A stretch of DNA of 64,000 nucleotides from Branchiostoma floridae (lineage: Eukaryota > Chordata > Leptocardii > Amphioxiformes > Branchiostomatidae). Under the pieces are notes generated by a model that was not told where the DNA came from, did not search any database, and was given only the letters and a program-made list of their open reading frames with translations. The stretch spans positions 5,795,686 through 5,859,685 of the forward strand of contig NC_049993.1 in NCBI RefSeq assembly GCF_000003815.2, written 5' to 3'. Both the position numbers and the translations under genes were made by a program. Every line of letters begins with the position of its first letter. The stretch's first letter is position 1. Positions 47,236-59,100 of this stretch are shown here, piece after piece.

Positions 47236-47430
47236 CTATTATTGAATGCATGTACATCACCATTATTATTGCATCCATAGAAGACACTTTAAACTTTGTA
47301 CCACAGTTTGTTAATTTTGTTTTTATCCAGACATGAACATAAGTGACTAGTCACACAATACGGGAACGCTCAGAGCAATAATATTTTAGAAAGCGTCGAA
47401 AGATCTCGAAATGTCCGAAAGTCCTTAATC

Positions 47431-47436
47431 TTTATT
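47431..47436 (-). terminator. Polyadenylation signal of FAM234
   Basis: AATAAA on the minus strand, about 100 bases beyond the stop codon at 47539. Confidence 0.55.
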
Positions 47437-47538
47437 CAATTGTATGGCAAAGAAACATCATTATGGCTGCATTGCCGATGCCGTGAACGCCAATAAGGGG
47501 GCATACTCCATGTGTTGAGCTGGGCGTGCTGTACAGGC

Positions 47539-50500
47539 CTAGGTGCGCGGCACATAGTGACTGGTGCCGTATGTTCCCATGTACCCGGCCCAGCCCTGCT
47601 CACTGTACGGCAGCACTCTGCTGCACTGGTCCTTTTCCTCACCGGTACAGTCGCACCTGGATATAGTAGTAGTAAAGATGTTCATTATGCGGAGGAAACA
47701 ATGATGTACTGGGAAAACAAAAACTTTACCTAAATCAACTGGTTTGAGTTAGAACTGACAACTCTTTGCGATTCTTATGCTCTACAAATATGTGAATTGG
47801 GACATTTTAAATTCAAACACCTGTTCCGTAGTAAGACAATACCAATACCTAACAGCGACAAACATTTACCTCCTCGGTAAAATGATTCATATCTTGTAAT
47901 ATGAGCATATTTCATTAGACCTAAGTTTCAATCAATTTTAGTCAATGTTTCTCACATACCGTATCTTAACCCTGTATATCGTCATGGCACCCATGTGCAC
48001 GTTGAATGGGTTGTAGTTCGTCTGTGACTGATAGGTGGCGCTGTCCGTGGTACCGTTCAGGCGGGCAGAGGCGCACTTCTCCTCCACCACGTGCTCGTAC
48101 GCGTCATGGTCGAACCCATAGTACTGGTCTGGGGGGAGAGATTGGAGGGCAAAACGGTCACAACTGAGAAAAAATATAGTATTTGTGTTTCCCTATTTCA
48201 TACAATAAGTTTTGTAGAAAAATTCATATTCTTGATGCAACTAGACAAACCATCGATCATAAAACATCTGCTCTTTCATATCCACTATAACTAAAAAGCG
48301 AAAAGAGGTTGAATTTATCCAATAAAAGGTTCATTCTGTATCTGTTAGCTGTGTCTCTTTAACATGTCTTGCTGTCACCTGTAATTTGCCTAGTATGGCA
48401 ATTCATTCGTTCGTTTAGATGTAAAGAAGGTATGTCACCGCTGTCCGTCACATGAAAGCAAATAAAATGTCATGAAATACACGTGAATCCCTCACTGTCA
48501 GGGCTGAATCGCTGGACTTCATTTTCCATCATGTCTTGGACACACTGTTCATCTTCAGGCAGGAGCACCTGCGGGGATAACACGGATATCTTTTAGCTTC
48601 ACACTGCAATAATGAGCTTACTTATGAGGCTTATCAATTCACAAAACACCGATAATCGATCAAGCTATAAGTGTTATCAACATAATGTTAAGAAAATTGG
48701 GATTACACTATTGGTTCTGATACACGTGTCTTGTGATGTACAGCACAACCTTTACGATTTTGAAATGATAAAACAACAGTCAACAGGTGCAACAAAAGTT
48801 AAGTGTCAACACTTAACAGACCATTTATTTTTTAAACCATTTTCACTGTATTTACATAAAGGAAGAAATTGATACGATACTATTTTTCAGATTTATATTT
48901 TACCCGTTAGAGTAGAGTAGCTGCTTACGGTTGTTTTAGCAGGGTAGAACCAGTAGGTGGCGAACAGCACATCGATAGCCTGTGGGTCAGAGGCGTCCAG
49001 AGAAGGGGCCAGGGTACCTGGAGAAGTCAGGACAGATCTTGTCTACGTGACCTCATTCGTGGCGATTTTAGTCGACAACGTACAGTATTAAGCTATTTGT
49101 ATAAATCGTCACATGTGCAGTATGGTACTTGCAGTCATATGACTACTACCGTGTTGGTGGATTAAAGACGCATGTGAAGTCATTAGCATCCTTTCTGTCT
49201 GTTGATTGAAAACGTTTAGACATCATTCACCATTCATACTGGGCATTTCAAGTTGTTGTGGTATCACTTGCAAACACCTTCTAAAGCCAAGCCTTTATTG
49301 CATAAGGCACACCTATTTGTGGACACTTTTTAAAGAATGCTTGTCTACCGTCTATAAAGGTTCATTTCACTGAATATTCGTTTCCACACGGACCTGTAGA
49401 CAACAGTCTCTGCACACCTCCCTCGTCATGAGGACCAACGTGTCTTCGATGCCTTCTTTCCCCGCTCTTCTCGTTTTGTGTCGTTCCTCGCTTTCCTCTG
49501 CCACTCTGCGAAGAGCAAGTGATAGTAAGCATTGATAGCTCAAAATACGTCAAGACATTTGTTATTCCCTGGACTCTTCACATGGTAATTACGTCAAAAT
49601 GCAGATAAAAGATCCTATCAATCATAGCAAAGATTATACATTTTTTTATATATCCTTGCAAGAATAGAAACAACAACACCAGATGCGGTTGAACAGCCGA
49701 TGATATCGTGCCATACCTCAGTCTCACTCTTGTCAGTACCCTCCATGTCAGATTCTCCCAACCACTCCTGGTACTGACCCCTGACCTCCGGATGCTGTTG
49801 GATGTACCGGAGTGCCATGGCGGTGGTGTTGACGGTTTCGTCGTGCTCCAGGTGGAACCGGTCTCCTGTAGAGGAAGAGTGTTGAACAATGCTGAACTCT
49901 ATGTGCCACTGTCAGCCAAGCAAACCAATGATACGGTAAGCGGCTTTATGGAGCATTCATTTTCCATGTTCAAGTAAGCTTTAGACTGTTGTAGGCTGTT
50001 GTGCTTCACGTGATCTGTTTCTATAGCCTATGAACAGTCATGGGGCAAAGTTCGACTTTATGTCCTTTGCAAACAGCCTGAGCTGGTAAATGGAAATATA
50101 AGCATAGTCTACGAAAAACGTATAAAAGATAGATTCATAAACATATTTGATACCGTACAAGTCTCAAGGGCTGTCGATTTAGCTAAAAGTAAAAGCTTAC
50201 TGGAGTCATAGATGGTAACGCCAGGTGGCGCTGTGTTACCACTCATCATCGCTAGTTGGGAGTAGCCGCTTGTCTTGAACCGAACCTTGCAGAAATCTGC
50301 CCGGCTTTGCTCGTGAACATTCGTTCCTAATTCACAAAAACACAGAAAGCAAAAATTTAGAAATGTTTTTGTGTGTTTGTGCGAACGTACGTGTGTGTGC
50401 ATGTGTGTGTGCGTGTGCGTGTGTGTGCGTGTGTGTGTGTGTGCCACTTTCAATTTGAAAGTTTGGAAAATTGATAATTTCTTAACAAACTTTTCTCACC

Positions 50501-53500
50501 TTTCACAAAGTCAAACTCGCCGCTTTCTCCCTCATACCCAGTGCAGTCGGCGACCCAATAGAGGAAGACATCGTTCCCATGACCCTCTACGCTGATGGCC
50601 AGTGGGGAAGCCTGTGCTCCGACAGTGTCCCGGATGTAAGGAACAACAAGCGGCTGTCCATTTCTTCCGTCCAGAATTGTCGTCTGCAAGTAAGAAGTGT
50701 TTAATCTTATGTACAAAAGTAACATATAGACAAGGCTTTTTACACCGAAGACAAGAATGTCAATTGTTCTAAAAGCCAAGTGTTCAAAGTTGTGAGTCAA
50801 TCCTCATGAGACAGGCCGGTGTAATATGTGGTCAATGTATACTTTTGCGCCGGAACAAACTTTAAGCATTTCGTCATACATCATGATACTCTTCGTTTTT
50901 GAAAGCATTTTCTAGTATGTGTCCTGTTACGATCATAAACATGTTGAGTGAATGTACTTAATATAGAGATCTCTCACATGTGACTGGTAGTAGATGGGGA
51001 AGCCCGGGCCGTGCTGGTAGTGAACCATGAAGTCTGGCACGTCGTCGTCGTTATAGAAACCTACAGCTGGCGTACTGGGATAAATAAAAGAAATAAGGAT
51101 GCGATTCCATTGTCTGCTTAGAAACTCTTAGAACTATGTGTTGGCCTAAGATTACAACAGTCCATGCATACATTGCAGCATAATATTTTCACCTTTAAAT
51201 TAAAGAGCAGACATTCCATCCCCCCGATTGATTGTTTTTATTTGTGACACCATGCCCCTGATTCTACATTTATGTTTTAATGTAAGCGACCTTACGACAA
51301 TGTTTGTACGCTGTCATAGTTAATTCTCTTGCTGTTACTAATACAATGCTACTATTAGTCCATGGACCAGGTCACCAAAAATAGCCAAACAAAGGGACAA
51401 AGAGTGACTTACTTTTTTGAAAAGGTTGATCCTCTACTTCATTACTTTTCATGATAGCCATATCAGATGCCCAGCGTTATCAGAGTTATCACTTTTATGA
51501 TATGCCTTAAGTACAATAAAAAAAACATGACACACGCCTCGCGGAAAATTGCGGAGCTGTTTCTAAGGACATACCTGTAGGACTCCGACATAGGGAATGA
51601 GGCATCCCATAACGTCTCGCCCGTCTCTCCGTCCATGGCCACCACGGTAGAGTTGAACATGGCCATGACGATGTCGACGGTTCCGTCAGCGGTGAGGTCC
51701 ACCAGTACCGGCGGGGTCATGACGCCTTTCTGCGGGTCACTGTACAACACCTCTGCCTGGGAGGGACATGGAGAAGTTTCTTGATCAAATGTTACAGAGA
51801 GCACGCAGTTTCTTATTTTCATCCCACTAACCTGAATGCTTATAAACCAACGATCATCATGTATAAAAGACTACACTTACTTTCAGTCCAATTTCAAAAC
51901 CAAATTGTGTTGACGAGACCAGTAGAACCTTAAGTGTGACTTTCGATAAGCAGAACACATTCTCTTTTTTATTTATATCACATGTTCAAACATTTATTAC
52001 TTTGTCCATGTTGCCTTCGTACAAATCGTCCAACGAAATCCGCCACAAAGATCCCGGATGTGTCTCCCCGCCTGTTCCAAACAGTACGGTGAGGCGGCCA
52101 TCTTGACGGGTGTACACCTACAGATGGGGAACGACATTCAGACCTACATGTCCAAGCACGTGGTTTGGTTACTTTTCACGATACATTACGTTTCAGGCTC
52201 CGCTCATTGATTGGCTTCCATATTCAAACGTTTAACGTAGATACAAGCGAGCCATCATTGTCTGATTGCCGCTGTCTGAAATCTGGACCAATTAGAATAC
52301 CTCCACTTTGAAATAGCTGCCAATATGTCTACACAAGGCGGAACCTAAGACTAAGTTTAAGGTAGGTACCATCGCACCTGAGGTGAGTAGTAAGTCTCCC
52401 TACGGTCCGGTACTTCTGCCCAGCGCAACACCTTCCCGTCCTTACCGCTAAGGATCAACAGCCGGCCCGACAACCGGTACAGGCTGCCTGGAAACAGCAA
52501 CAGGAAAAATTATTATATTCTTAAAAATATTCTTGTCCGTGACCCCACATCAGCATCCGTATAAGGCACAACAAAGTGCGGTCACCCACCGACGTAGTGG
52601 ACGCCAGATTAGTCATGTGACTGCAAACTATCAGAGTTCACCGTGAGTGTCCAGCACGTCCGGCACCCCGTCCCCGTCCATATCGGGCACGGACTAACTT
52701 AACCCACCAACATGGCGAACGCGTAATCGTCACGTGACTACAAATGCAATATATAAAGTTATGAACTCTGTAACCCACCAGGTTTTCTGAGCGGGTCTCC
52801 ACCGTGAGCGGCCAGCACATCCGGCACCCCATCCCCGTCCCTATCAGGCACGAACTGACTTAACCCACCAACATGGCGGACGCGTAATTGTCGCGTGACT
52901 CTAAATACACTATCTAAACCCTGTAACCCACCAGGTTCTCGGAGCGGGTCCCCACCGTGAGCCGCCAGCACATCCGGCACCCCGTCGCCGTCCATATCGG
53001 GCAGGAACTGTGCCGTGTACAGGTTCATCATGTCTACCTTTGCCTCCTGCGGACCGAACTTCCACAGCACCCGCCCGTCCCTGCCGCTCACCGCCTGGAA
53101 GGCCTGCACAAAAGAGAGAACCACGTAGACATACTAGTACATCTATAAATCTAGTACATGATTCATATAAGGTTGTGTTAGTTGCACTTCGTGCACTGCT
53201 AATTATACCCAACGATGAAGTTAGTTGCATATTTTTTTCGAGCAATGAACAACAATTGAGGTGTATATCGGCATTACCCCGGAGCGCCCCCCAGCGAGAC
53301 AGTCGTTCACTCCATCTCCACTGATGTCTTCGTTGCAGTTAACTCCAAAGATCTCGTGGTCTGAAATTCAAGAATATAGGAACTTTTAAACAAGGAGGTT
53401 AAAAATCTTTCAAAAGTTTTAAAACCTCCTTGGTTTAAGTAAGGAAGGAAATGGACACCCCAAGAAAGGAGCAATTTATTGATAACGACATAAATGCCTG

Positions 53501-55324
53501 GTATAGCTTTAAGAATTGGTTAGATAAGTGATAATTGTTGTTCAGATACCTGCAAAGCTTCGCCACAGCTCGTGACCGGTCGCCCCATCCAAGGCCAGCA
53601 GCCCGCCAAAACACGGGAACGAGCCGTTAAAGTACAGGTCACATACAACAGACGGGATGTGGTATCCGTCCGCACCTACAGTGGCATCAAGGCGTTATCT
53701 CTAGAAGTGTCTCTTTTTGTTGCTGTACATGTGAGTTGTAAATGCAATGATAAGACAGATAAGTGCAAATAGCGGGGTAGATAGCATCACGGTCGAGAAA
53801 ACATTGTTTTTGCTGGGTGTTCTTCTTTAGTCTTCTTCCTCTGTCATTTTTGGCAACGCCCGCCTCAATGAAGGGTCGAAAGTGTATTGTGTGCGAGTAG
53901 CTTGACAAAAGACAAATCAATGGGAGGGGAACATCTTGCATTTTCTCGAAAATTTTCTTGTGTGCTCTATGCATTTCCTAAAGAATTTGTTGTTGGATGC
54001 ACATGTGTGGATGGTATACGTAGAGCTGGAATGATCTTTCCTTCTATTGGCATCAGTTACTATTGGCACAAATGTGTCTTTTCTTCTATTGGCACACTTA
54101 CTATTGGCATAAGTGTGTCTGTATTTCAAATACATGTAACCTTATTCTACATTTCCCCCTTCTCACCTGTGCCGAAGCCGGTGACCACGTCGAGCACGCC
54201 GTCTCCGTTGACGTGCAGCAGCCTGATGGCGGACTCCGTCAGCAGCTGGGGGAAGGTGGCGGTCCAGACGTCCTGCACGGACAGCCGGGAGCAGCCCAAT
54301 GGGGCTTTCGGCTAGGGGTGGGCAGGTAAGGGAGCAGTAGGAAGGTTGTTATCTTCGAGGACAACGGGAGGTTTTGAAGTAGGTTTTAGATTTGAGTAAG
54401 GTATTACCAGGCGCTCAATGCTTCCACAACGTACATTATGCGACAAGTATCTTGAGATGTGGAAAACATTGCTCTGTCAGTGAAGTAAATCCCATAAAAG
54501 TGTGTCTGAACGTTATAATTGTGTCATAGATTGTGTACAAATTTCACTCGATACTGTAAACAAACAATGAGTTGGAATTTTGGTATATATAGACAGAGGG
54601 TTAAAACATGAATTAACATTTTCTTTTCATTCTTGCATTTATCATAAGTCTGAAAATACATTTTTTAACAAAACACCACCCACCTTCGAAGCAGCTGTAT
54701 CCGCCCCTGTCGTCACGTGATCACATGCGTCATGATCTTCCATCATTCGAACTATTGCTATCACCATGGTAACCATCGCCATCAGCAGGAACACAAACAT
54801 CACCACTAACAGGCACATATGGCGTCTTTTCTCACTCTGGTGACTTAACCATGGTCGTCTGGTCCTGCCTCTCTGGCCTCTGTGGAATGTGTTGGCCATG
54901 ATTGAGAACTCATCGCCTTATCTTCAGACATGAATGTGCGCGCACACACGCACACACAAAGACACCACGCTCGCACACACATGCACACATAGTCATAGAC
55001 ACACACAAAAGGGTACAAAGAGAGAGAAACACGCACACATATACACACTCATGTGCATACAATAGATCTCACCCAGCGGAGAAAGAAAGTGAGAGAGGCA
55101 GAGAGAGAGAGAGGGGAGGATATATCAGAGGCAAATATATGTACATGTATCTGTATAATGTATAGCCATAACATCCTATATCTAGTAAGTATACCGATAC
55201 TACAGTCTTACCTGTCAGGCTGGATCAGCGGTATCCATGTATCTGCCCCCTTCTCTTCCACGGTTTCCATCTCATCGTCTTCATCCGAACAATCGTTTTC
55301 TGGTCGCCACATTTTATCCTCCAT
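47539..55324 (-). CDS. FAM234: FAM234-family type II membrane protein, beta-propeller ectodomain
   Basis: Eighteen coding exons with consistent phases, about 786 residues: 55324-55212, 54879-54684, 54311-54167, 53675-53550, 53360-53278, 53103-52932, 52487-52378, 52117-52001, 51756-51575, 51074-50978, 50683-50500, 50326-50201, 49865-49717, 49505-49394, 49017-48929, 48568-48496, 48128-47960, 47656-47539. An acidic cytoplasmic tail is followed by a basic patch and one membrane segment at about 59-82 (CLLVVMFVFLLMAMVTMVIA). The lumenal or extracellular part has propeller blades with FG-GAP/PQQ-like loops: HVNGDGVLDVVTGFGTG, DISGDGVNDCL, DMDGDGVPDVL, LVDLTADGTVDIVMAMF. Conserved C-terminus: RVLPYSEQGWAGYMG. 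Function of the family is poorly known. The exon 1-2 junction is the least certain; the ATG at 54899 could be an alternative start. Confidence 0.9.
50368..50447. repeat. TG microsatellite in a FAM234 intron
   Basis: Imperfect (TG)n and (TGCG) repeats just upstream (minus sense) of the exon ending at 50326. Confidence 0.9.
52635..52932 (-). repeat. Tandem duplication of a FAM234 exon end and its intron
   Basis: Copies of the exon segment encoding DGDGVPDVL occur three times: the real exon 52932-53003, copy 2 at about 52779-52850, and a truncated copy 3 at about 52635-52690. The intron sequence TAACCCACCAACATGGCG(G/A)AC is duplicated at 52700 and 52861. Copy 2 stays in frame with the real exon through the intervening 153 bases and ends in the same donor (CCTG followed by gtgggt). 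Confidence 0.88.
54930..55130. repeat. CA-rich then GA-rich simple sequence
   Basis: (CACA)n interrupted tract followed by GAGAGAG repeats, in the first intron of FAM234. Confidence 0.85.
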
Positions 55325-56146
55325 GACAACCTTACTGTCAGCTACACTGAGAAGTCTCACAGGATGGTGTCCAAATGGAAATATGGTCTATATTCCATTA
55401 GAAAGCGCAAAAGGGACCGACCGCGCAATTTCAGCTACTGAAATGATCACTTGCTTGGGCATGCTAATTTTGGTCTCTGAAACAAGCTATTGAAACAAAT
55501 CGAAATAATGACGTCAAAGTATCAAAGAGACCATTGCAAGGCAGTACTTTGTTTTGCGTCTAACTGATTCTTTTTTTAGGGAAGGTAGGTTTGTTCTTTC
55601 AGTTCAGTCGGACTCGGTACATCAGATATCCGATATATCAATATAATGATTTTTGTTCAACACACTTAAAATAACGGCAAAGATCTAGGTAAAAGGTCAA
55701 AATCAATACCTTGTCACGAGGCTTTTCGTACTTTGCTTGAGTCGCCAAAACCCAATTGGAATGACTGATCACATCGTTCTTTCCACATATGCCCGTCTGA
55801 CATAAACTATCTTTGTGTTACCTCTATCAACCCATTAAAATGTCCTTACTTTTTAGAATGACTTTATGACCATTGAAGCCTTTTAGATCAGGATGTGTTT
55901 ACACAATCCCTAACAATGCCGACCCTACTGTTACGTTCCCACCACGGGATGTGATGTGTTTACATTACGGTCAGGCACGTTCGCTTGGCAGGTGCTGAAA
56001 ACTCTATCGCCCCAAACAAATGTAGAGCGTAAGACATTTATCAATCTCTTATAAATGCGTCGGTTATCACTAAAAGGTCATCAGTCAAACATTAATGATT
56101 AACCAAAGCTATAGTAGCGTATTAGTCTTTGATCCAGAAAACCAAC
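55325..56146. promoter_or_regulatory. Divergent FAM234/Tie promoter region
   Basis: 822 bases separate the start codons of two head-to-head genes. A TTATAAATGCG motif at about 56049 could serve as a TATA element for Tie. The Tie start codon sits in AACATGGCGAC, a YY1-like context. Untranslated exons may also lie here. Confidence 0.5.
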
Positions 56147-59100
56147 ATGGCGACAAGGCCGTGGAAGTGTTGTTACCTTGCTTTTGTTCTTCTTGAAGCC
56201 GCTGTTTCTACATGTGAGTTCTGATATCTGCTATGTACGGCTAATAATACAATTGAGAAGTCGTGTACGTAGTGTGGATAGATATGTAATAGAATCGTTT
56301 GCGTGTCCAAGCTGTAGACAGGATTGAAAAGGGAAGAGGAAGTACATTATACGTGTAAACATAGTTGAAGCATAGTTTTGTCATAGTGAGGCCAGATAGT
56401 TTTGCCAGAAACAAACCCGGTGGGCCATTTGCCACGTACACACACACTAAAGCAATCTTGGCTTCTTCTGAACATTTACCGGAGCTAACTAGGGAGAGAT
56501 TTTTCCTCAGCTTTCTTTTAAGTATCGACTTAAAAACCGATGTCAAGTAGCAACATTGGACTCAAATGTCAAACGTATATGGATCACATCACGGGGGTTT
56601 AACACAAAAATAATGTCAACGAGTCCTCCAAGTTCAAGGTGAGTTATGGTAGCTATGATATGTAGTGTACGGGTCATTGCTGCAAAGTTCATGCACAAAT
56701 ACCATAATTGATAATCGCTGTCGCTTTTATAGCATTAACATTTTACTGAAAACACTTCAATCTCTTCAAGTTTAGAGCGCCCGTCAAATACAACATTCTC
56801 TAGCAGGGATATGAGAGGCAAACACGTTTTGGTATCAGTCTTGGGTTCAAATACTGTTAAGCTACCTATCTTGTGTCCTTGCAATTGGGAAAGACCCTTC
56901 ACTCCACCCAGGTGTAAAAATACGTACCTGACTTCGGTTGGGGAGGTAAAATGCAGTGGAGGGAGAGGGATGGGCCTCTCGCTTTCCAACCAACTTCCCT
57001 TACGGCCTCCAAATAAAGGCTATTGGGCTGCTTTTACCTATTGTCTGCCCTTTCTATGTAGTACTGTTACTACTTGAATGCAGGGTCACATTGCCCTTGT
57101 CTTTATCTTAAAGATACGTTTAGTATATCTCAGGAACAAATCTAAGTACAACAAGGATGTGAAGCTTAAGATGAGTTCAGGTAATGCTTTAATGGGTGGA
57201 ATTATACCATACTAAGCGAAAATGAGACCACCCGTGGGCCCGGTGTCTATTTTTTCCAACTAATTACCGTATGAACGAGCAACAGCCTCTCGGTTTTCGT
57301 TGATAGATATCACGTTCACTGTTTACCTGAATTGCCCATTTAGGTGTAGTGGTAGTGATCTATCTTTGATGATATTCCAGATGGAGTTGACGTGGCCATC
57401 TTGAACCAGTATCCTCTTGTCCCACATCTACCATCGGCCGGATCCACTGTGCTGACCTGTATCACAGACGGAGTGGTACAGGGTTCTCCTCTTGCTATAG
57501 CTAAGAACTACTACTTTAAGGTAGAATTCTCACCCGGTGGAGACACCTTTACAGCGCAAAGGTCAACAAGCACATACCCAATACCTGAGGCACCAACGAA
57601 GGTGGTATCAACAATACTTCCCGCCAATACCAATGACCACAGAAAAGGAGCCACCGGGGTTTTCTCCTGTAGTGGAACTATAGACGGCGCCACCAGGAAG
57701 GTGTCTACTGTCAAGATTCTTAACACAGGTGGGGGAAAATTTTCGCTGCTCGTAACCGTGTACTAGTACGAAAATAAGTTCTAGATATGGCCGACAGTAA
57801 TAATTATAGGTTCTATGTACAATAAATAAGGCTTCTTCAGTAGGAACTGCACTTTCTAAACAAAGTTTCGATCAACACAATTGCAAGCCCCGGTAAAACG
57901 TTAGTAGTTACATATGGCAGTCTGTGTTACAGTGTTGATCTCTCACTAGCTGCCAGGGGCTGATGGGGCCTGAACAGTGGAAGGTCTGACAAAAGCGTGA
58001 TTTAGCTTGTCCAGGCTATCCTTGATAAAGTGTTGATATTTTTTCAGCTTGCATCAAGCCGCTATCCTACACCTATCGTGCAACTGTGGGGGAATCTTTG
58101 TCTATAAAGGTGCGCACGACTACTTGGTGCTCATTACGTACCATTCGGCTGAGTAAGGCTGGTATGTCGTCACCTGTGGCAACAATAGCAGCTTCTGTAC
58201 TAGACTCGGAGTACAGCTTGGATCTTCCGATCACGTCACAACAAGATGATGGAATATACAGCATCGATGTCGGCAGTGCGACGTCCGCCTGGTTACGGAG
58301 CTACATCAGAGTAATAGTCACGGGTAAGTTTTCGTTTGATTCACTTAACTATGCTATCAATGTCTACAATACGAGGGGCGTGCAATAAGTAATGCCCCTG
58401 ATCCACTTCCAGTTGTCTGATCTATATGAAGTTTTGTATGTGTAATGGTTCATATCTCTATGGGTTATGTTGCAAAAAATAGCTCTGAGCTAATTGCGGT
58501 TTCTGATTTACTGGTGTTTGAACTGAGTCAGGTGTGAGATGGACCAGGTGTGAAATGGAGCCAGTTGAGTGTCGCGCAGTGATCCGGTTTTTGTATTTGA
58601 AAGGACGCACACCAAAGGAGACTTTTGATGAAATGAAAAAAAACTTATGGTGATGATGCCCCATCATATGACCTTGTAAAACGCTGGCATCGGGAATTCA
58701 AACATGGCCGGAAGTCTGTGGAAACAGCTCCCAGAGCTGGTCGGCCCTCTTCTGCCAGTAATGAGGCATCTGTTGGACGACCAACCTGGGTTGTCCTACA
58801 AAAACGGTGTCCAGAGCTGCATCAAACTATGGAAGAAATGCATAACTCTGGGTGGTTCCTATGAAGAGAAAGACTAATAACTGTGCCAAGTTTCATTAAT
58901 ATCCTGCTATGAGAAATGGGTCAGGGGCATTACTTATTGACCGCCCCTCGTATTTGGCTATATTAGATACATTGAGATTCTTACCCCCCTCACATTTGTC
59001 ACAGAATCTTTATCATTACCTCAGATAAAGATATGTGCAATGATTGTGAATGAACTCAAACAGGAGTGACTGGTATGGAATTTTTCAGTAGATACGCAGA

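Noticed and set aside
47066-47336. Opposing frames rich in Pro-Thr-Asn-Gln and in Gly-Trp-Leu-Val
   Set aside because: Translations of the (GGTT)n microsatellite.
52635-52690. Third copy of the FAM234 exon end as a real exon
   Set aside because: It is truncated before the donor; the frame from the second copy meets a stop first, and acceptors ahead of it would shift phase.
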